Of a stretch of DNA of 64,000 nt, positions 35,791 through 44,284 are shown one piece after another. The translations under genes were made by a program, and so were the position numbers. This DNA is from an uncultured Lachnospiraceae bacterium (GTDB lineage: Bacteria; Bacillota; Clostridia; Lachnospirales; Lachnospiraceae), in the NCBI GenBank assembly GCA_947178125.1, contig CAMWXB010000005.1, positions 42,184 to 106,183 of the forward strand, read 5' to 3'. The notes beneath the pieces are model-generated. The model searched no databases and had not been told where the DNA came from. It saw only the letters and a program-made list of their open reading frames with translations. Position 1 is the stretch's first letter. Each line of letters opens with the position of its first letter.

Positions 35791-35879
35791 GAAGAATGCC
35801 CTTCAGGGCATTCTTCCGGACGAAACATAGATTTTCTAAAGCAGCGTCCTATGCTGCTCTAGAAAATCTTTTCGTCCTA
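35791..35879 (-). repeat. Multi-helix intercistronic element, copy B (fliH/fliI)
   Basis: On the minus strand the element starts in the fliH TAG stop. It forms an outer helix GGACGAAA/TTTCGTCC (35870-35877 and 35818-35825). Inside is a helix AGATTTTCTA/TAGAAAATCT topped by GCAGC/GCTGC with apical loop ATAGGAC, and a 12-bp terminal hairpin follows (35791-35816). It shares opening sequence, layout and loop motif with copy A at 19076-19185, while stem sequences differ with pairing kept. Function unknown. Confidence 0.85.
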
Positions 35880-36746
35880 TTCAAAAGATAACAGTTTCAG
35901 CCTTCTCGTCAGTTCTTCCAACTGGGTTCCCACACCGCAGTCGAATATACCGCCGTCAGTTTCGATCATACATTCATTCTTATGCAGTGTAATGTCTTCT
36001 ATGACTTCAACGACACCCCGGCCGCCTACCGCACTTTCCGCCAATACCTTCTTCTGCATATTGACATACGGATAATCATCCTTGGAAACGTGCACAATAA
36101 AAGTCCTGCTACTCTCCACCTTCCGTAAAGTCGTTTCAATCAGATGCACCAGGATACTTCTTTCATTTTCCAATTCCACATGAAAAACATGATTATAGAT
36201 TGCTGTAATCGTATCGATAAACTGCGGTTCCAATTCCTCTACGAGCTGTTCGTACTCCGCTTCCATTCTGGCGCGTTCTTTTTCCAGTTCCTTGCGCATT
36301 CTGTCAGCCTCGGCCTGCGCCATCTGATAACCCTCGTCATAGCCAATCCGCCGGCCTTCCTCCGCCGCCGCCTGTTTTTCTTTGGCAGCATCGGCACTGG
36401 CCATCCGGCGAATCTGTTCCGCTTCTTCCCGTGCGGCAGACAGTTCTGCCTCCGCCTCCTGCCTGAGTTCCTCAGGCGTAGGACCTGCCGGAACTTCTTC
36501 CGGCGCTTTCAGCACATTGCCGCCCTCGCCGTCTTCCTCATAACCCTGCGCATCAATCCGCTCAACGCCGAGGCCGCCCATGAATCCTTCCATATCCACT
36601 TCTTCACCGGCAGCCAGGGCAGCACGTCTTCTTTTATCCGCCTCCCGCTCCTCAATCCTGCTGACGAGACGGGAGTTACTGTCAATCAGACATTTATCAT
36701 CATTTTCTACAACAACCCAGCTTGATTTGTATATATTCCTAGACAA
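35877..36746 (-). CDS. fliH: Flagellar assembly protein FliH
   Basis: FliH regulates FliI and delivers it to the export gate. The product has an N-terminal region with IEEREADKRRRAALAAG, a long Ala/Glu/Gln helix (GYDEGYQMAQAEADRMRKEL) and a C-terminal domain ending DCGVGTQLEELTRRLKLLSF. The longest frame starts at 36779, 41 bases inside fliG. GGAGGTGA lies just before two TTG codons, of which the one at 36744-36746 has the best spacing (8 bases). A TTG start there leaves only an 8-base overlap with fliG and is preferred. Confidence 0.9.
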   Translation of the reverse strand: MSRNIYKSSWVVVENDDKCLIDSNSRLVSRIEEREADKRRRAALAAGEEVDMEGFMGGLGVERIDAQGYEEDGEGGNVLKAPEEVPAGPTPEELRQEAEAELSAAREEAEQIRRMASADAAKEKQAAAEEGRRIGYDEGYQMAQAEADRMRKELEKERARMEAEYEQLVEELEPQFIDTITAIYNHVFHVELENERSILVHLIETTLRKVESSRTFIVHVSKDDYPYVNMQKKVLAESAVGGRGVVEVIEDITLHKNECMIETDGGIFDCGVGTQLEELTRRLKLLSFE

Positions 36747-37752
36747 CAATCTCGTCACCTCCACCTCTGGAGATAACAATTTCTGCAGAATCTTCCAGCT
36801 TCCTGATGATATTTACGATCTTCTGCTGTGCTTCTTCTACATCCTTCATACGAACAGGACCCATAAATTCCATGTCTTCCTTGATCATAACAGCAAGACG
36901 CTTGGACAGGTTATTAAAGATAGCATTCTGCACTTCTTCGTTGGAACCTTTCAATGCAATCGCAAGGTCACTGTTATCTACATCACGAAGTACACGCTGA
37001 ATCGCTCTGTCGTCCAGAAGAAGGATATCTTCGAATACAAACATCTTCTTCCTGATTTCATCAGCAAGCTCGGGCTCTTCGATTTCCAGAGTCTCCATAA
37101 TATGTTTCTCTGTACCACGGTCTACCGTATTCAAAATTTCTACGACCGCATCGACACCGCCGACAATCGTGTAATCCTGATTTACTAAAGATGCCAGCTT
37201 GGATTCCAAAACTTTCTCCACCTCTTTGATAATATCCGGACTTGTTCTATCCATTACCGCAATACGCTTTGCTACGTCTGCCTGCCTGTCAGGCGGAAGC
37301 GCAGATATGATGAGCGCCGACTGCGCCGCCGATAAGTAAGACAGGATAAGCGCTATTGTCTGAGGATGCTCATCCTGGATAAAGTTCAATAACTGCGAAG
37401 GATCTGTTTTTCTGACGAACTCGAAAGGTTTTACCTGCAAAGATGCCGTCAGCTTGCCAATAACATCTCTTGCCTTGTCTGCGCCGAAAGATTTCTCCAA
37501 TACTTCCTTCGCATAATTGATACCGCCTTCGGCAATATACTGCTGTGCCAGACATACCTGATAGAACTCTTCCAGCACTTCATCCCGGACCTGCGGCGTG
37601 ATCGTTCTTGTATTCGCAATCTCCAATGTCAGTTCTTCGATTTCGTCTTCTTTCAAATGCTTAAATATATTTGATGATTTTTCCGGTCCGAGAGCGATCA
37701 ACAGGATAGCTGCTTTCTGCAGACCGGTAATCTTCTCTTCACTTTTTGCCAT
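36739..37752 (-). CDS. fliG: Flagellar motor switch protein FliG
   Basis: FliG transmits torque from the stator to the rotor. The 337-residue protein has the N-terminal FliF-binding domain (GLQKAAILLIALGPEKSSNI), the middle EHPQTIALILSYLSAAQSAL motif, and the C-terminal torque domain with VFEDILLLDDRAIQRVLRDV and SKRLAVMIKEDMEFMGPVRM. All are typical. Its stop overlaps the fliH start. Confidence 0.97.
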   Translation of the reverse strand: MAKSEEKITGLQKAAILLIALGPEKSSNIFKHLKEDEIEELTLEIANTRTITPQVRDEVLEEFYQVCLAQQYIAEGGINYAKEVLEKSFGADKARDVIGKLTASLQVKPFEFVRKTDPSQLLNFIQDEHPQTIALILSYLSAAQSALIISALPPDRQADVAKRIAVMDRTSPDIIKEVEKVLESKLASLVNQDYTIVGGVDAVVEILNTVDRGTEKHIMETLEIEEPELADEIRKKMFVFEDILLLDDRAIQRVLRDVDNSDLAIALKGSNEEVQNAIFNNLSKRLAVMIKEDMEFMGPVRMKDVEEAQQKIVNIIRKLEDSAEIVISRGGGDEIVV

Positions 37753-37757
37753 CGTTC

Positions 37758-39371
37758 CTACCCCCAGTCCTCATTCAGCCAGTTACGCAGCAGATTTGCC
37801 GCCGCCTCCGGATTTTCTTCCACAAATTTTCCGATCAGCTTCCTCGTCTCGGACTCATCCTCAAATGAAATATCCTCGAGCTGCGTCTCCGGTGTGGATT
37901 GTAACAGGGATTCCACAGAAAGTTCTTCCTCTTCTTCCTCATGCTTCTCGCCGCGCATACTTCTAAGAACGACAAATGCCAGCAGCGCAAGGATGATGAT
38001 GATCAGAATAATCTGCATGATGTCCGTCGCACTGATGCCGGAACCTTCATCATCAAAGAAAACATTCTCACTGTAAGCAACGATTGCTATGTTATCTGCA
38101 CTGATGCCTGTCGCTTTTGCGACCACATCGAACAGATCTTCATCCACTTCCAACTTCGTACGTTCCTGATTAGCCAGTTTGTACTCTTCCCATGTGACCG
38201 TATCGAGAAGCCCCTGTCTTTCGATATCCTCTTCCTTGATGACGATGTGACGTATCATCGCTACAGACAATGATGACTGGCTGTAATTGATCAGACCTGC
38301 CGGCGTCTCCTTCGTTTCGATCGATTCATTCGGCAGAAAATCGCGGGATGTTTCTTTTGACTCGGAACTTGAATTACTGTTATCCTCCAGAACATATGTA
38401 GTGCCGTCGTCTCCGTTCGAATCCGTTCCCGGCACACCGCTGATACCGCTTTCATTTATCTGGCTGAAATCATCCTCGTGACTTAACATTCCCTCTTCCC
38501 GACCTTCCGGTGCGGAATAGGTATGATCTGTCCTGGAACTCGTGGAAAAGTCCAATACCAGATTCGTCGCAACTTCTATCTTATCAAATTCATTCGTACC
38601 GAGCAGCACCTGTTTTACTTCGCTTGTAACAAGCCTCTCGGCCTCCGCCTTTACGGAAAGCTGTGCATTGGCCGTCCCCGATACCGAATACTCATCATCA
38701 CCGGAGAAAAGCATATTTCCTTCCGTATCCATAATGGTGATGTTTCGTGTCGTCGGATTACCGATGCCCGTCGCTATCGCCCGCGCAAGCGCCGCTGCCG
38801 TCTCCGGAGATATTTCTTCTTTCAGATTCACCGTAACGCTCGCAAAAGACTCTTTATCGGAATCTATCAACGTCCCTGTGTTCTCCGGAACATTCAGCGT
38901 GACAGTTGCACTCTTGACTGCTTCCTGCGGTTCCAGTACATTGTCTTCAATATATTTCTCAAGATAATAAACATACTGTTTCTGCTTATCGGACTCCGTC
39001 GTGGAAAAGCCGCCGCTCGTCACATTCTCGATACCATAACCCGCAGTCCTGATATTATTGGAACCCAACAGCAGGATAGCATCGGACTGCTGCGATTTCA
39101 GGATCCTGAACTCCAGCCCGTCATCCGAGACCGTATAAGTCAGTTCCTCTTCCTCCAACAAATCCCTTACGCTCGCAGCTTCCGTCGTATTCTCGCAGTT
39201 CTTCAAAAGAATATACTGCGGCTGATTCAGCACTGTGACCAAAATAACGATGGCCAATATAACGGCCGATATGACCATAACGATCAAAGTCTTCTGTTTG
39301 GTCGTAAAACGGTTCCACCATTCTAATATTCGATTTCCTAACTCCTTTAATTTCTCTAACAATTTATCCAC
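37758..39371 (-). CDS. fliF: Flagellar MS-ring protein FliF
   Basis: FliF builds the MS ring in the inner membrane. The 537-residue protein has two membrane segments (about residues 28-48 and 453-473). Ring-building motifs lie between them, including YLEKYIEDNVLEPQEAVKSA and SVTVNLKEEISPETAAALAR. A C-terminal FliG-binding tail follows (IGKFVEENPEAAANLLRNWL, then NEDWG). It is followed by fliG after five bases. Confidence 0.97.
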   Translation of the reverse strand: MDKLLEKLKELGNRILEWWNRFTTKQKTLIVMVISAVILAIVILVTVLNQPQYILLKNCENTTEAASVRDLLEEEELTYTVSDDGLEFRILKSQQSDAILLLGSNNIRTAGYGIENVTSGGFSTTESDKQKQYVYYLEKYIEDNVLEPQEAVKSATVTLNVPENTGTLIDSDKESFASVTVNLKEEISPETAAALARAIATGIGNPTTRNITIMDTEGNMLFSGDDEYSVSGTANAQLSVKAEAERLVTSEVKQVLLGTNEFDKIEVATNLVLDFSTSSRTDHTYSAPEGREEGMLSHEDDFSQINESGISGVPGTDSNGDDGTTYVLEDNSNSSSESKETSRDFLPNESIETKETPAGLINYSQSSLSVAMIRHIVIKEEDIERQGLLDTVTWEEYKLANQERTKLEVDEDLFDVVAKATGISADNIAIVAYSENVFFDDEGSGISATDIMQIILIIIILALLAFVVLRSMRGEKHEEEEEELSVESLLQSTPETQLEDISFEDESETRKLIGKFVEENPEAAANLLRNWLNEDWG

Positions 39372-39408
39372 AGCAACTATTTCTCCTTAAGTAATCTGCC
39401 ATATGCCG

Positions 39409-39735
39409 TTAAATCTGCATTTGCATAATTTCTTTATAGGCTTCTAACAGCTTATCCCTTATGGCAACAGTATACTGCAGTGCAGTCGATGCCTTCTGAA
39501 GCGCAATAGAAAGATCATGTGTATTCTCAGTCTCTCCAAGCGCCCACTTGATCTCTTCATTCTCAGCATCGGAAAGATAACTGTTCGTCGTGTTAATATT
39601 ATCAATTGCCGTACTCAAAAGATGATTAAAACTGGTGTCTGTATATGTATCCGCCTTCGTTGTCGGCGCAAGCTTTGCCGCCTCTTTAACTGCTCCGGAA
39701 GATACGTTATACAACGCCGTAATGTCCATAGCCAT
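39409..39735 (-). CDS. fliE: Flagellar hook-basal body protein FliE
   Basis: FliE joins the MS ring to the rod. The 108-residue protein has the family pattern in TSFNHLLSTAIDNINTTNSY and the C-terminal IALQKASTALQYTVAIRDKL with EAYKEIMQMQI. GGAGGGG precedes the ATG at 39733-39735. It lies between flgC and fliF as expected. Confidence 0.95.
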   Translation of the reverse strand: MAMDITALYNVSSGAVKEAAKLAPTTKADTYTDTSFNHLLSTAIDNINTTNSYLSDAENEEIKWALGETENTHDLSIALQKASTALQYTVAIRDKLLEAYKEIMQMQI

Positions 39736-39828
39736 TTTTCTTCCCCTCCAAATAGTAGTTGTTCCCTTCTACATTCATTATTTATTATATTATTATTTAT
39801 ATTTCTATATATTCCGACATTCCGCATT

Positions 39829-40278
39829 CTAACCATTCTGCAGAATATCAAGTCCCCGTGTTGCAATATTCTTGCTCGCCGAAAAAGCCGTCGAATTTGC
39901 CTCATATGCACGACTGGCATCAATCAGGTTCGTCATCTCGGTTATCGTACTGACGTTCGGATAAGTCACATATCCGTTTTCGTCGGCATCCGGATGCGAC
40001 GGATCATAGACCATCTTCATTTCCGTCCACTCGTCTTCATATACGCCGGTCACTTTCACACCGGTTCCCGAATAACGGTCTCTCGCCGCATTCAATACAT
40101 GGCGGAAAGGCGTCTGAGAATTTTTTTCCTCAAAAACGACCACTTTCCTGCGGTAAGGTGTCCCGTCTTCCGTACGAGTCGTCTCGGCATTCGCAATATT
40201 CTCTGCAATAATATCCATACGATAACGTTCCGCCGTCATGCCGGACGCATTGATATCAAAAGCCGTAAACATTCCCAT
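39829..40278 (-). CDS. flgC: Flagellar rod protein FlgC
   Basis: FlgC is a proximal rod protein. The 149-residue product has the rod/hook signature FTAFDINASGMTAERYRMDI with IAENIANAETTR. The C-terminal PNVSTITEMTNLIDASRAYE and ANSTAFSASKNIATRGLDIL is also typical. It follows flgB by about 20 bases. Confidence 0.96.
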   Translation of the reverse strand: MGMFTAFDINASGMTAERYRMDIIAENIANAETTRTEDGTPYRRKVVVFEEKNSQTPFRHVLNAARDRYSGTGVKVTGVYEDEWTEMKMVYDPSHPDADENGYVTYPNVSTITEMTNLIDASRAYEANSTAFSASKNIATRGLDILQNG

Positions 40279-40298
40279 GTTTTATCTCCCCCTTATTT

Positions 40299-40697
40299 CT
40301 ATTTCATCACCATCTGTAAATTTTTAAATTCCTGTGAAATACATAAATCCAGTCCCTGATATGTAATCTGGTTCTTGGCCAGATAGACGCCTTCCGTATC
40401 CACATCTACGTTATTACCGTCGAGACGATAGGAAAAACTCGCGTAGTCCGTATAGCAGATAGGACTCAGACGGCTCGTCTTCAGATTTGCCACTTTGGAA
40501 TCCATAGAAGTATATCTCGAATTACCGAGCGCCTTCGCAAGCTGTGACTGAAAATCCACATCCTGTCTTTTATAACCCGGCGTATCCACATTGGAAAGGT
40601 TATTGCTGATTGCATCGTTCCGCATCCACGCGGCATCTGCGGCCTTATCCAACACATTAATGTAGTCAAAAGCATTTGTACTCAACAAAGAACTCAT
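40299..40697 (-). CDS. flgB: Flagellar rod protein FlgB
   Basis: FlgB is a proximal rod protein and the first gene of the operon. The product has NDAISNNLSNVDTPGYKRQD near the N-terminus and VYLAKNQITYQGLDLCISQE at the C-terminus. The longest frame begins with GTG at 40703, but GGGG lies seven bases before the ATG at 40695-40697, which is preferred and gives 132 residues. A sigma-A-type promoter lies about 63 bases upstream. Confidence 0.96.
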   Translation of the reverse strand: MSSLLSTNAFDYINVLDKAADAAWMRNDAISNNLSNVDTPGYKRQDVDFQSQLAKALGNSRYTSMDSKVANLKTSRLSPICYTDYASFSYRLDGNNVDVDTEGVYLAKNQITYQGLDLCISQEFKNLQMVMK

Positions 40698-40759
40698 AAT
40701 CACACCCCATTCATTTTAATAACAACCCTGATACAAACCCTGATAAAAATCCTTAAACC

Positions 40760-40788
40760 ATTATAAATTCATTCAGACAAAATTACAA
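40760..40788 (-). promoter_or_regulatory. Promoter of the fla/che operon (sigma-A type)
   Basis: TTGTAA (40783-40788) and TATAAT (40760-40765) are spaced by 17 bases on the minus strand, about 63 bases before the flgB ATG and downstream of the codY terminator. Identical hexamers and spacing occur before pilC. Confidence 0.75.
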
Positions 40789-40862
40789 GTCAAAAGCAAA
40801 AAAAATATGTTCTTTCTTTCATACGTTCTGTATGGCCAAATGCAAAAACAGGCAGAAATCAG

Positions 40863-40911
40863 GCAAAAAAAGGACCTATAAAGCCAGTTGTCCCGCCGTT
40901 ATAAATCCTTT
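40863..40911 (-). terminator. Rho-independent terminator after codY
   Basis: A 13-bp stem (40869-40881 with 40899-40911, two G-U pairs) closes a 17-base loop and is followed on the minus strand by seven T's. It separates codY from the flagellar operon. Confidence 0.88.
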
Positions 40912-40947
40912 TATCTTTGACCAATCCGTTGTCTTCTGTATTCAATT

Positions 40948-41730
40948 CTATCTGCTCTGTTCTTTCAGCTTCTCAACTTCCTCGAAAACAACATCGTTCA
41001 ATACTTTGATGTAAGTTCCCTTCATGCCCGAGGAACGGGATTCAATAACGCCTGCACTCTCGAACTTCCGCAGGGCATTGACGATGACAGAACGGGTAAT
41101 TCCCACTTTATCCGCGATCTTACTCGCCACAAGAATGCCTTCCATGCCGCCGAGTTCATCAAAAATATGAGTAATGGCTTCCATCTCAGAAAACGAAAGC
41201 GTACCGATCGCGGATTTGACGACTGCGACCTTCCGGTTCTCTTCCGCATTCTCTTCACTCACCGCCCGGAGCATTTCAAGCCCTACTACCGTCGTCCCGT
41301 ACTCGCACAAAATGATATCATCTATATCATACTGTTCATCGCACTTATAAATAAAAAGTGTTCCGAGCCGTTCTCCCGAAATTTCAATCGGCGTGATGAC
41401 TGCCTGAAATTTTCTCGTATCGATATTCTCAAAGCCCAGCGTCTCCAGATTCACATTCTCTTTCGTAGAAAGTACGGAAAGAAATCTTTCATTCAGCATG
41501 GGGTCAATGAATCCGCCCACATGATCAACGATCAGTTCCGTCAGCGATTCCACCCTGTCCAGATCTCCCACACCGAGAACCTTTCCTTTTTTACTGATGA
41601 CCAGAACATTTGATACGAGAATTTCTTTCAACACATTACAGATATCGTTAAAAACAACTTTGCCCGAATTATTGTTGTGCAGAAGTTTCCCTATTTTTCT
41701 GGTTTTATCCAATAATTGTACGCTGCTCAT
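40948..41730 (-). CDS. codY: GTP/branched-chain amino acid sensing repressor CodY
   Basis: CodY is the global nutrient regulator of Firmicutes. The N-terminal GAF-type effector domain begins SSVQLLDKTRKIGKLLHNNN, and the C-terminal winged helix reads VASKIADKVGITRSVIVNAL with RKFESAGVIESRSSGMKGTY. The longest frame adds 12 codons; GAGG and family alignment support the ATG at 41728-41730, giving 260 residues (B. subtilis 259). B. subtilis codY also directly precedes flgB, but topA is there separated from it by trmFO, xerC and hslVU, which are absent here. Confidence 0.97.
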   Translation of the reverse strand: MSSVQLLDKTRKIGKLLHNNNSGKVVFNDICNVLKEILVSNVLVISKKGKVLGVGDLDRVESLTELIVDHVGGFIDPMLNERFLSVLSTKENVNLETLGFENIDTRKFQAVITPIEISGERLGTLFIYKCDEQYDIDDIILCEYGTTVVGLEMLRAVSEENAEENRKVAVVKSAIGTLSFSEMEAITHIFDELGGMEGILVASKIADKVGITRSVIVNALRKFESAGVIESRSSGMKGTYIKVLNDVVFEEVEKLKEQSR

Positions 41731-41794
41731 CATTCCTCGCCTTTCGAAATCAGACAGTAATTCCATCTCAATACCTACTGTAAATCATGTACAC

Positions 41795-41823
41795 ATTCTA
41801 ACATATTTTTTCAGTATTTTCAA
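41795..41823 (-). promoter_or_regulatory. Promoter of codY (sigma-A type)
   Basis: TTGAAA (41818-41823) and TAGAAT (41795-41800) are spaced by 17 bases on the minus strand. The start point would fall about 55 bases before the preferred codY ATG. Confidence 0.7.
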
Positions 41824-41847
41824 CGGATATTACCCGAATTTCAGCGT

Positions 41848-41862
41848 AATTTTCAGACAATT
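41848..41862. promoter_or_regulatory. Near-perfect CodY box upstream of codY
   Basis: AATTTTCAGACAATT matches the consensus AATTTTCWGAAAATT at 14 of 15 positions. It lies 24 bases upstream of the codY -35 element, between topA and codY. It fits autoregulation of codY, though its position upstream of the promoter leaves the sign of control open. Confidence 0.75.
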
Positions 41863-41891
41863 ATTGGAATTGCGGTCTTACTTGCCAATTT

Positions 41892-43970
41892 TTATGCTTC
41901 AACGGTCTGCTGCGCCGCCTCCACATACCCGCACTTTTCATCCGCGCATAACAGTTTATTCCCCTTTTCCAACATAATAGAACCGCATTGGGGACATTTT
42001 TTATCTACCGGCTTCTGCCATACCATGAAATCACACTCGGGATTCTCTATACAGCCATAATATTTCCGGCCCTTTTTCGTCTTTTTCATGACGATATCTT
42101 TTCCGCATTTCGGACAGGCAACACCGATCTTTTCAAAATAAGGCTTGGTATTGCGGCATTCCGGGAAGCCGGGACATGCAAGAAATCTTCCATGAGGCCC
42201 ATATTTGATCACCATCTGTCTGCCGCAGTTCTCACAGACCTCATCCGATACTTCATCGGCAATCTCAACTTCTTCCAGTTCCTTCTCCGCTTTTGTGACC
42301 GCTTCCTCCAGGTCGGGATAAAAATTGGAGATGACCGTCTTCCATTTCACATTGCCGTCTGCGATTCCGTCTAACAGCGCTTCCATCGTCGCCGTAAAAT
42401 TTACGTCCACAATGGTCGGAAACGCCTCTTTCATAATATGATTGACGACCTCGCCAAGTTCCGTCACATAGAGATTCTTATTTTCTTTTACAATATAGCG
42501 TCTCGCAAGAATCGTCGTGATCGTCGGCGCATAGGTGCTGGGCCTTCCGATGCCGAGTTCTTCGAGTGCACGCACGAGCGATGCCTCCGTATAATGCGGA
42601 GCCGGCTGTGTAAAATGCTGTTTTTCCTCAAAGGAATCGAAAACGAGCTGTGTATTCTCATCGATGCCTCTGACCAGCGTATTATTTTCTTCTTTTTCTT
42701 CCTCGTCCGTATATACGCTTAAAAAGCCGTCGAACTTCACTCTGGAAGCAGCTACCGTGAACCGCTGCCCTGCCGCGTCGATCTTCACGGAAGTCGTCTC
42801 ATACTGCGCCGGTGTCATCCGGCTTGCCACAAAGCGTTTCCAGATCAGCTGGTAAAGCCGCAGCTGGTCTCTGGACAGAGAATCTTTCAGCTGCATGGGC
42901 GTCCGTTCAATATCCGTCGGACGGATTGCCTCATGCGCATCCTGTATCTTCTGCGTACTCTTTTTCTCAGTGCCGGACTCTGCGGCATATTCCGTGCCAT
43001 ACTGCCCGGTGATATAGTCTTTTGCCGCCTTTTCCGCCTCTTCGGAAACTCTGGTGGAATCCGTACGCAGATAGGTAATGACACCCACCGTTCCGTTTCC
43101 CTTGATATCGATGCCTTCATATAACTGCTGTGCCAGCCGCATTGTCTTCTGCGTGGAGAAATTCAGCACTTTGCTGGCTTCCTGCTGCAGAGTCGATGTC
43201 GTAAACGGCAGAGGCGACTTTTTCACCCGCGTGCCATGCTTTACATCCGCCACCTGATATACGGCATTCTCCAGTGTTTTCTTTATCTTTTCCAATTCTT
43301 CCGCAGAGGAGATTTCCTGTTTTTTTTCGGTGGTTCCATAATATTTGGCAAGCAGCGGTTTCTTTTCGCCCGGAATCTTTAAAACCGCATCTAATGTCCA
43401 GTACTCTTCCGGAATAAAAGCGTTAATCTCTTCTTCTCTGTCACAAATGATCCGGAGCGCTACCGACTGAACACGCCCTGCGCTTAAACCTCTTTTTACT
43501 TTTGCCCATAATAACGGCGAAATCTTATAACCGACCATACGGTCAAGACAGCGTCTTGCCTGCTGCGCGTCCACCAGGTCCATATCGATCTCCCTGGCGT
43601 TTTTCAGAGATTCTTTTACAGCGTTTTTGGTAATTTCATTAAAAGTGATACGGTATACTTTCTTCCCCTCCAGTTTCAGGGCATTCAGCAAATGCCATGA
43701 AATTGCTTCCCCTTCGCGGTCAGGGTCCGTTGCCAGATAAATCTTATCCGCTTTCTTTACCTCTTTGCGAAGGCTTGCAAGAATATCTCCTTTGCCCCTG
43801 ATGGTAATATAACGCGGCTCAAAGTCATGTTCGATATCTATTCCCATCTGACTTCTCGGCAGGTCGCGTACATGGCCGTTGCTGGCGGCAACCTCATAAT
43901 TTGACCCCAGAAATTTTTTAATCGTTTTCACTTTCGCGGGTGATTCCACGATCACCAGATACTTTGCCAT
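41892..43970 (-). CDS. topA: DNA topoisomerase I
   Basis: TopA relaxes negatively supercoiled DNA. The N-terminal Toprim domain has YLVIVESPAKVKTIKKFLG and the acidic ATDPDREGEAISWHL. The active-site tyrosine lies in GVITYLRTDSTRVS (about residue 305). Three C-terminal zinc-binding modules follow, with CENCGRQM, CPKCGKDI and CPQCGSIM. The longest frame starts 16 codons upstream, but GGGGA and family alignment place the start at the ATG at 43968-43970 (692 residues). It has its own promoter. Confidence 0.97.
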   Translation of the reverse strand: MAKYLVIVESPAKVKTIKKFLGSNYEVAASNGHVRDLPRSQMGIDIEHDFEPRYITIRGKGDILASLRKEVKKADKIYLATDPDREGEAISWHLLNALKLEGKKVYRITFNEITKNAVKESLKNAREIDMDLVDAQQARRCLDRMVGYKISPLLWAKVKRGLSAGRVQSVALRIICDREEEINAFIPEEYWTLDAVLKIPGEKKPLLAKYYGTTEKKQEISSAEELEKIKKTLENAVYQVADVKHGTRVKKSPLPFTTSTLQQEASKVLNFSTQKTMRLAQQLYEGIDIKGNGTVGVITYLRTDSTRVSEEAEKAAKDYITGQYGTEYAAESGTEKKSTQKIQDAHEAIRPTDIERTPMQLKDSLSRDQLRLYQLIWKRFVASRMTPAQYETTSVKIDAAGQRFTVAASRVKFDGFLSVYTDEEEKEENNTLVRGIDENTQLVFDSFEEKQHFTQPAPHYTEASLVRALEELGIGRPSTYAPTITTILARRYIVKENKNLYVTELGEVVNHIMKEAFPTIVDVNFTATMEALLDGIADGNVKWKTVISNFYPDLEEAVTKAEKELEEVEIADEVSDEVCENCGRQMVIKYGPHGRFLACPGFPECRNTKPYFEKIGVACPKCGKDIVMKKTKKGRKYYGCIENPECDFMVWQKPVDKKCPQCGSIMLEKGNKLLCADEKCGYVEAAQQTVEA

Positions 43971-44029
43971 AACAATTCCCCATTCCCGTAAGTTCACTTT
44001 TCTCTTGCATGATTGCATTAACGAGAATT

Positions 44030-44058
44030 ACTATACAATAAGTTTGAAAAGGTTGCAA
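44030..44058 (-). promoter_or_regulatory. Promoter of topA (sigma-A type)
   Basis: TTGCAA (44053-44058) and TATAGT (44030-44035) are spaced by 17 bases on the minus strand, about 60 bases before the topA ATG and downstream of the pilus-locus terminator. Confidence 0.7.
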
Positions 44059-44114
44059 GGAAAATTTTCTTTCAAATTTTTTCCATTGTTTTTCCTGATC
44101 TTTTTCATGCGCCC

Positions 44115-44145
44115 AAAAAAGGGGCGTCCACAATCGGACACCCCC
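44115..44145 (-). terminator. Rho-independent terminator of the pilus locus
   Basis: The minus strand forms a GGGG-x-GTCC/GGAC-x-CCCC hairpin with a 6-base loop, followed directly by TTTTTT (44115-44120). It ends the transcript of the large surface-protein gene before topA. Confidence 0.88.
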
Positions 44146-44175
44146 TTGGATTTTGTTATAATGTAACGATATGCC

Positions 44176-44280
44176 TTACTCATCTTCCAGCATTGACTGA
44201 AATATATCCCTTACTTTTCTAAGTTCTTCATTATCGGGAGACTTTTGCAATGCTTTTTCAAGAAGCTCTAAAGTTACCGC
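44176..44280 (-). pseudogene. Short start-less coding tail after the large surface gene
   Basis: The minus strand reads VTLELLEKALQKSPDNEELR and on to SMLEDE before a TAA at 44176-44178. The composition is helical and TPR-like and looks coded. No ATG, GTG or TTG with a ribosome binding site opens this frame; an AAGGCGG site is present but the expected start codon is missing. It begins in a different frame right after the stop of the large gene. It may be a damaged small gene or a remnant. Confidence 0.4.
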
Positions 44281-44284
44281 CTTC

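Noticed and set aside
40760..40788. CodY box overlapping the flgB promoter
   Set aside because: The best alignment near the -10/-35 spacer has about five mismatches to the 15-base consensus, too weak to report.
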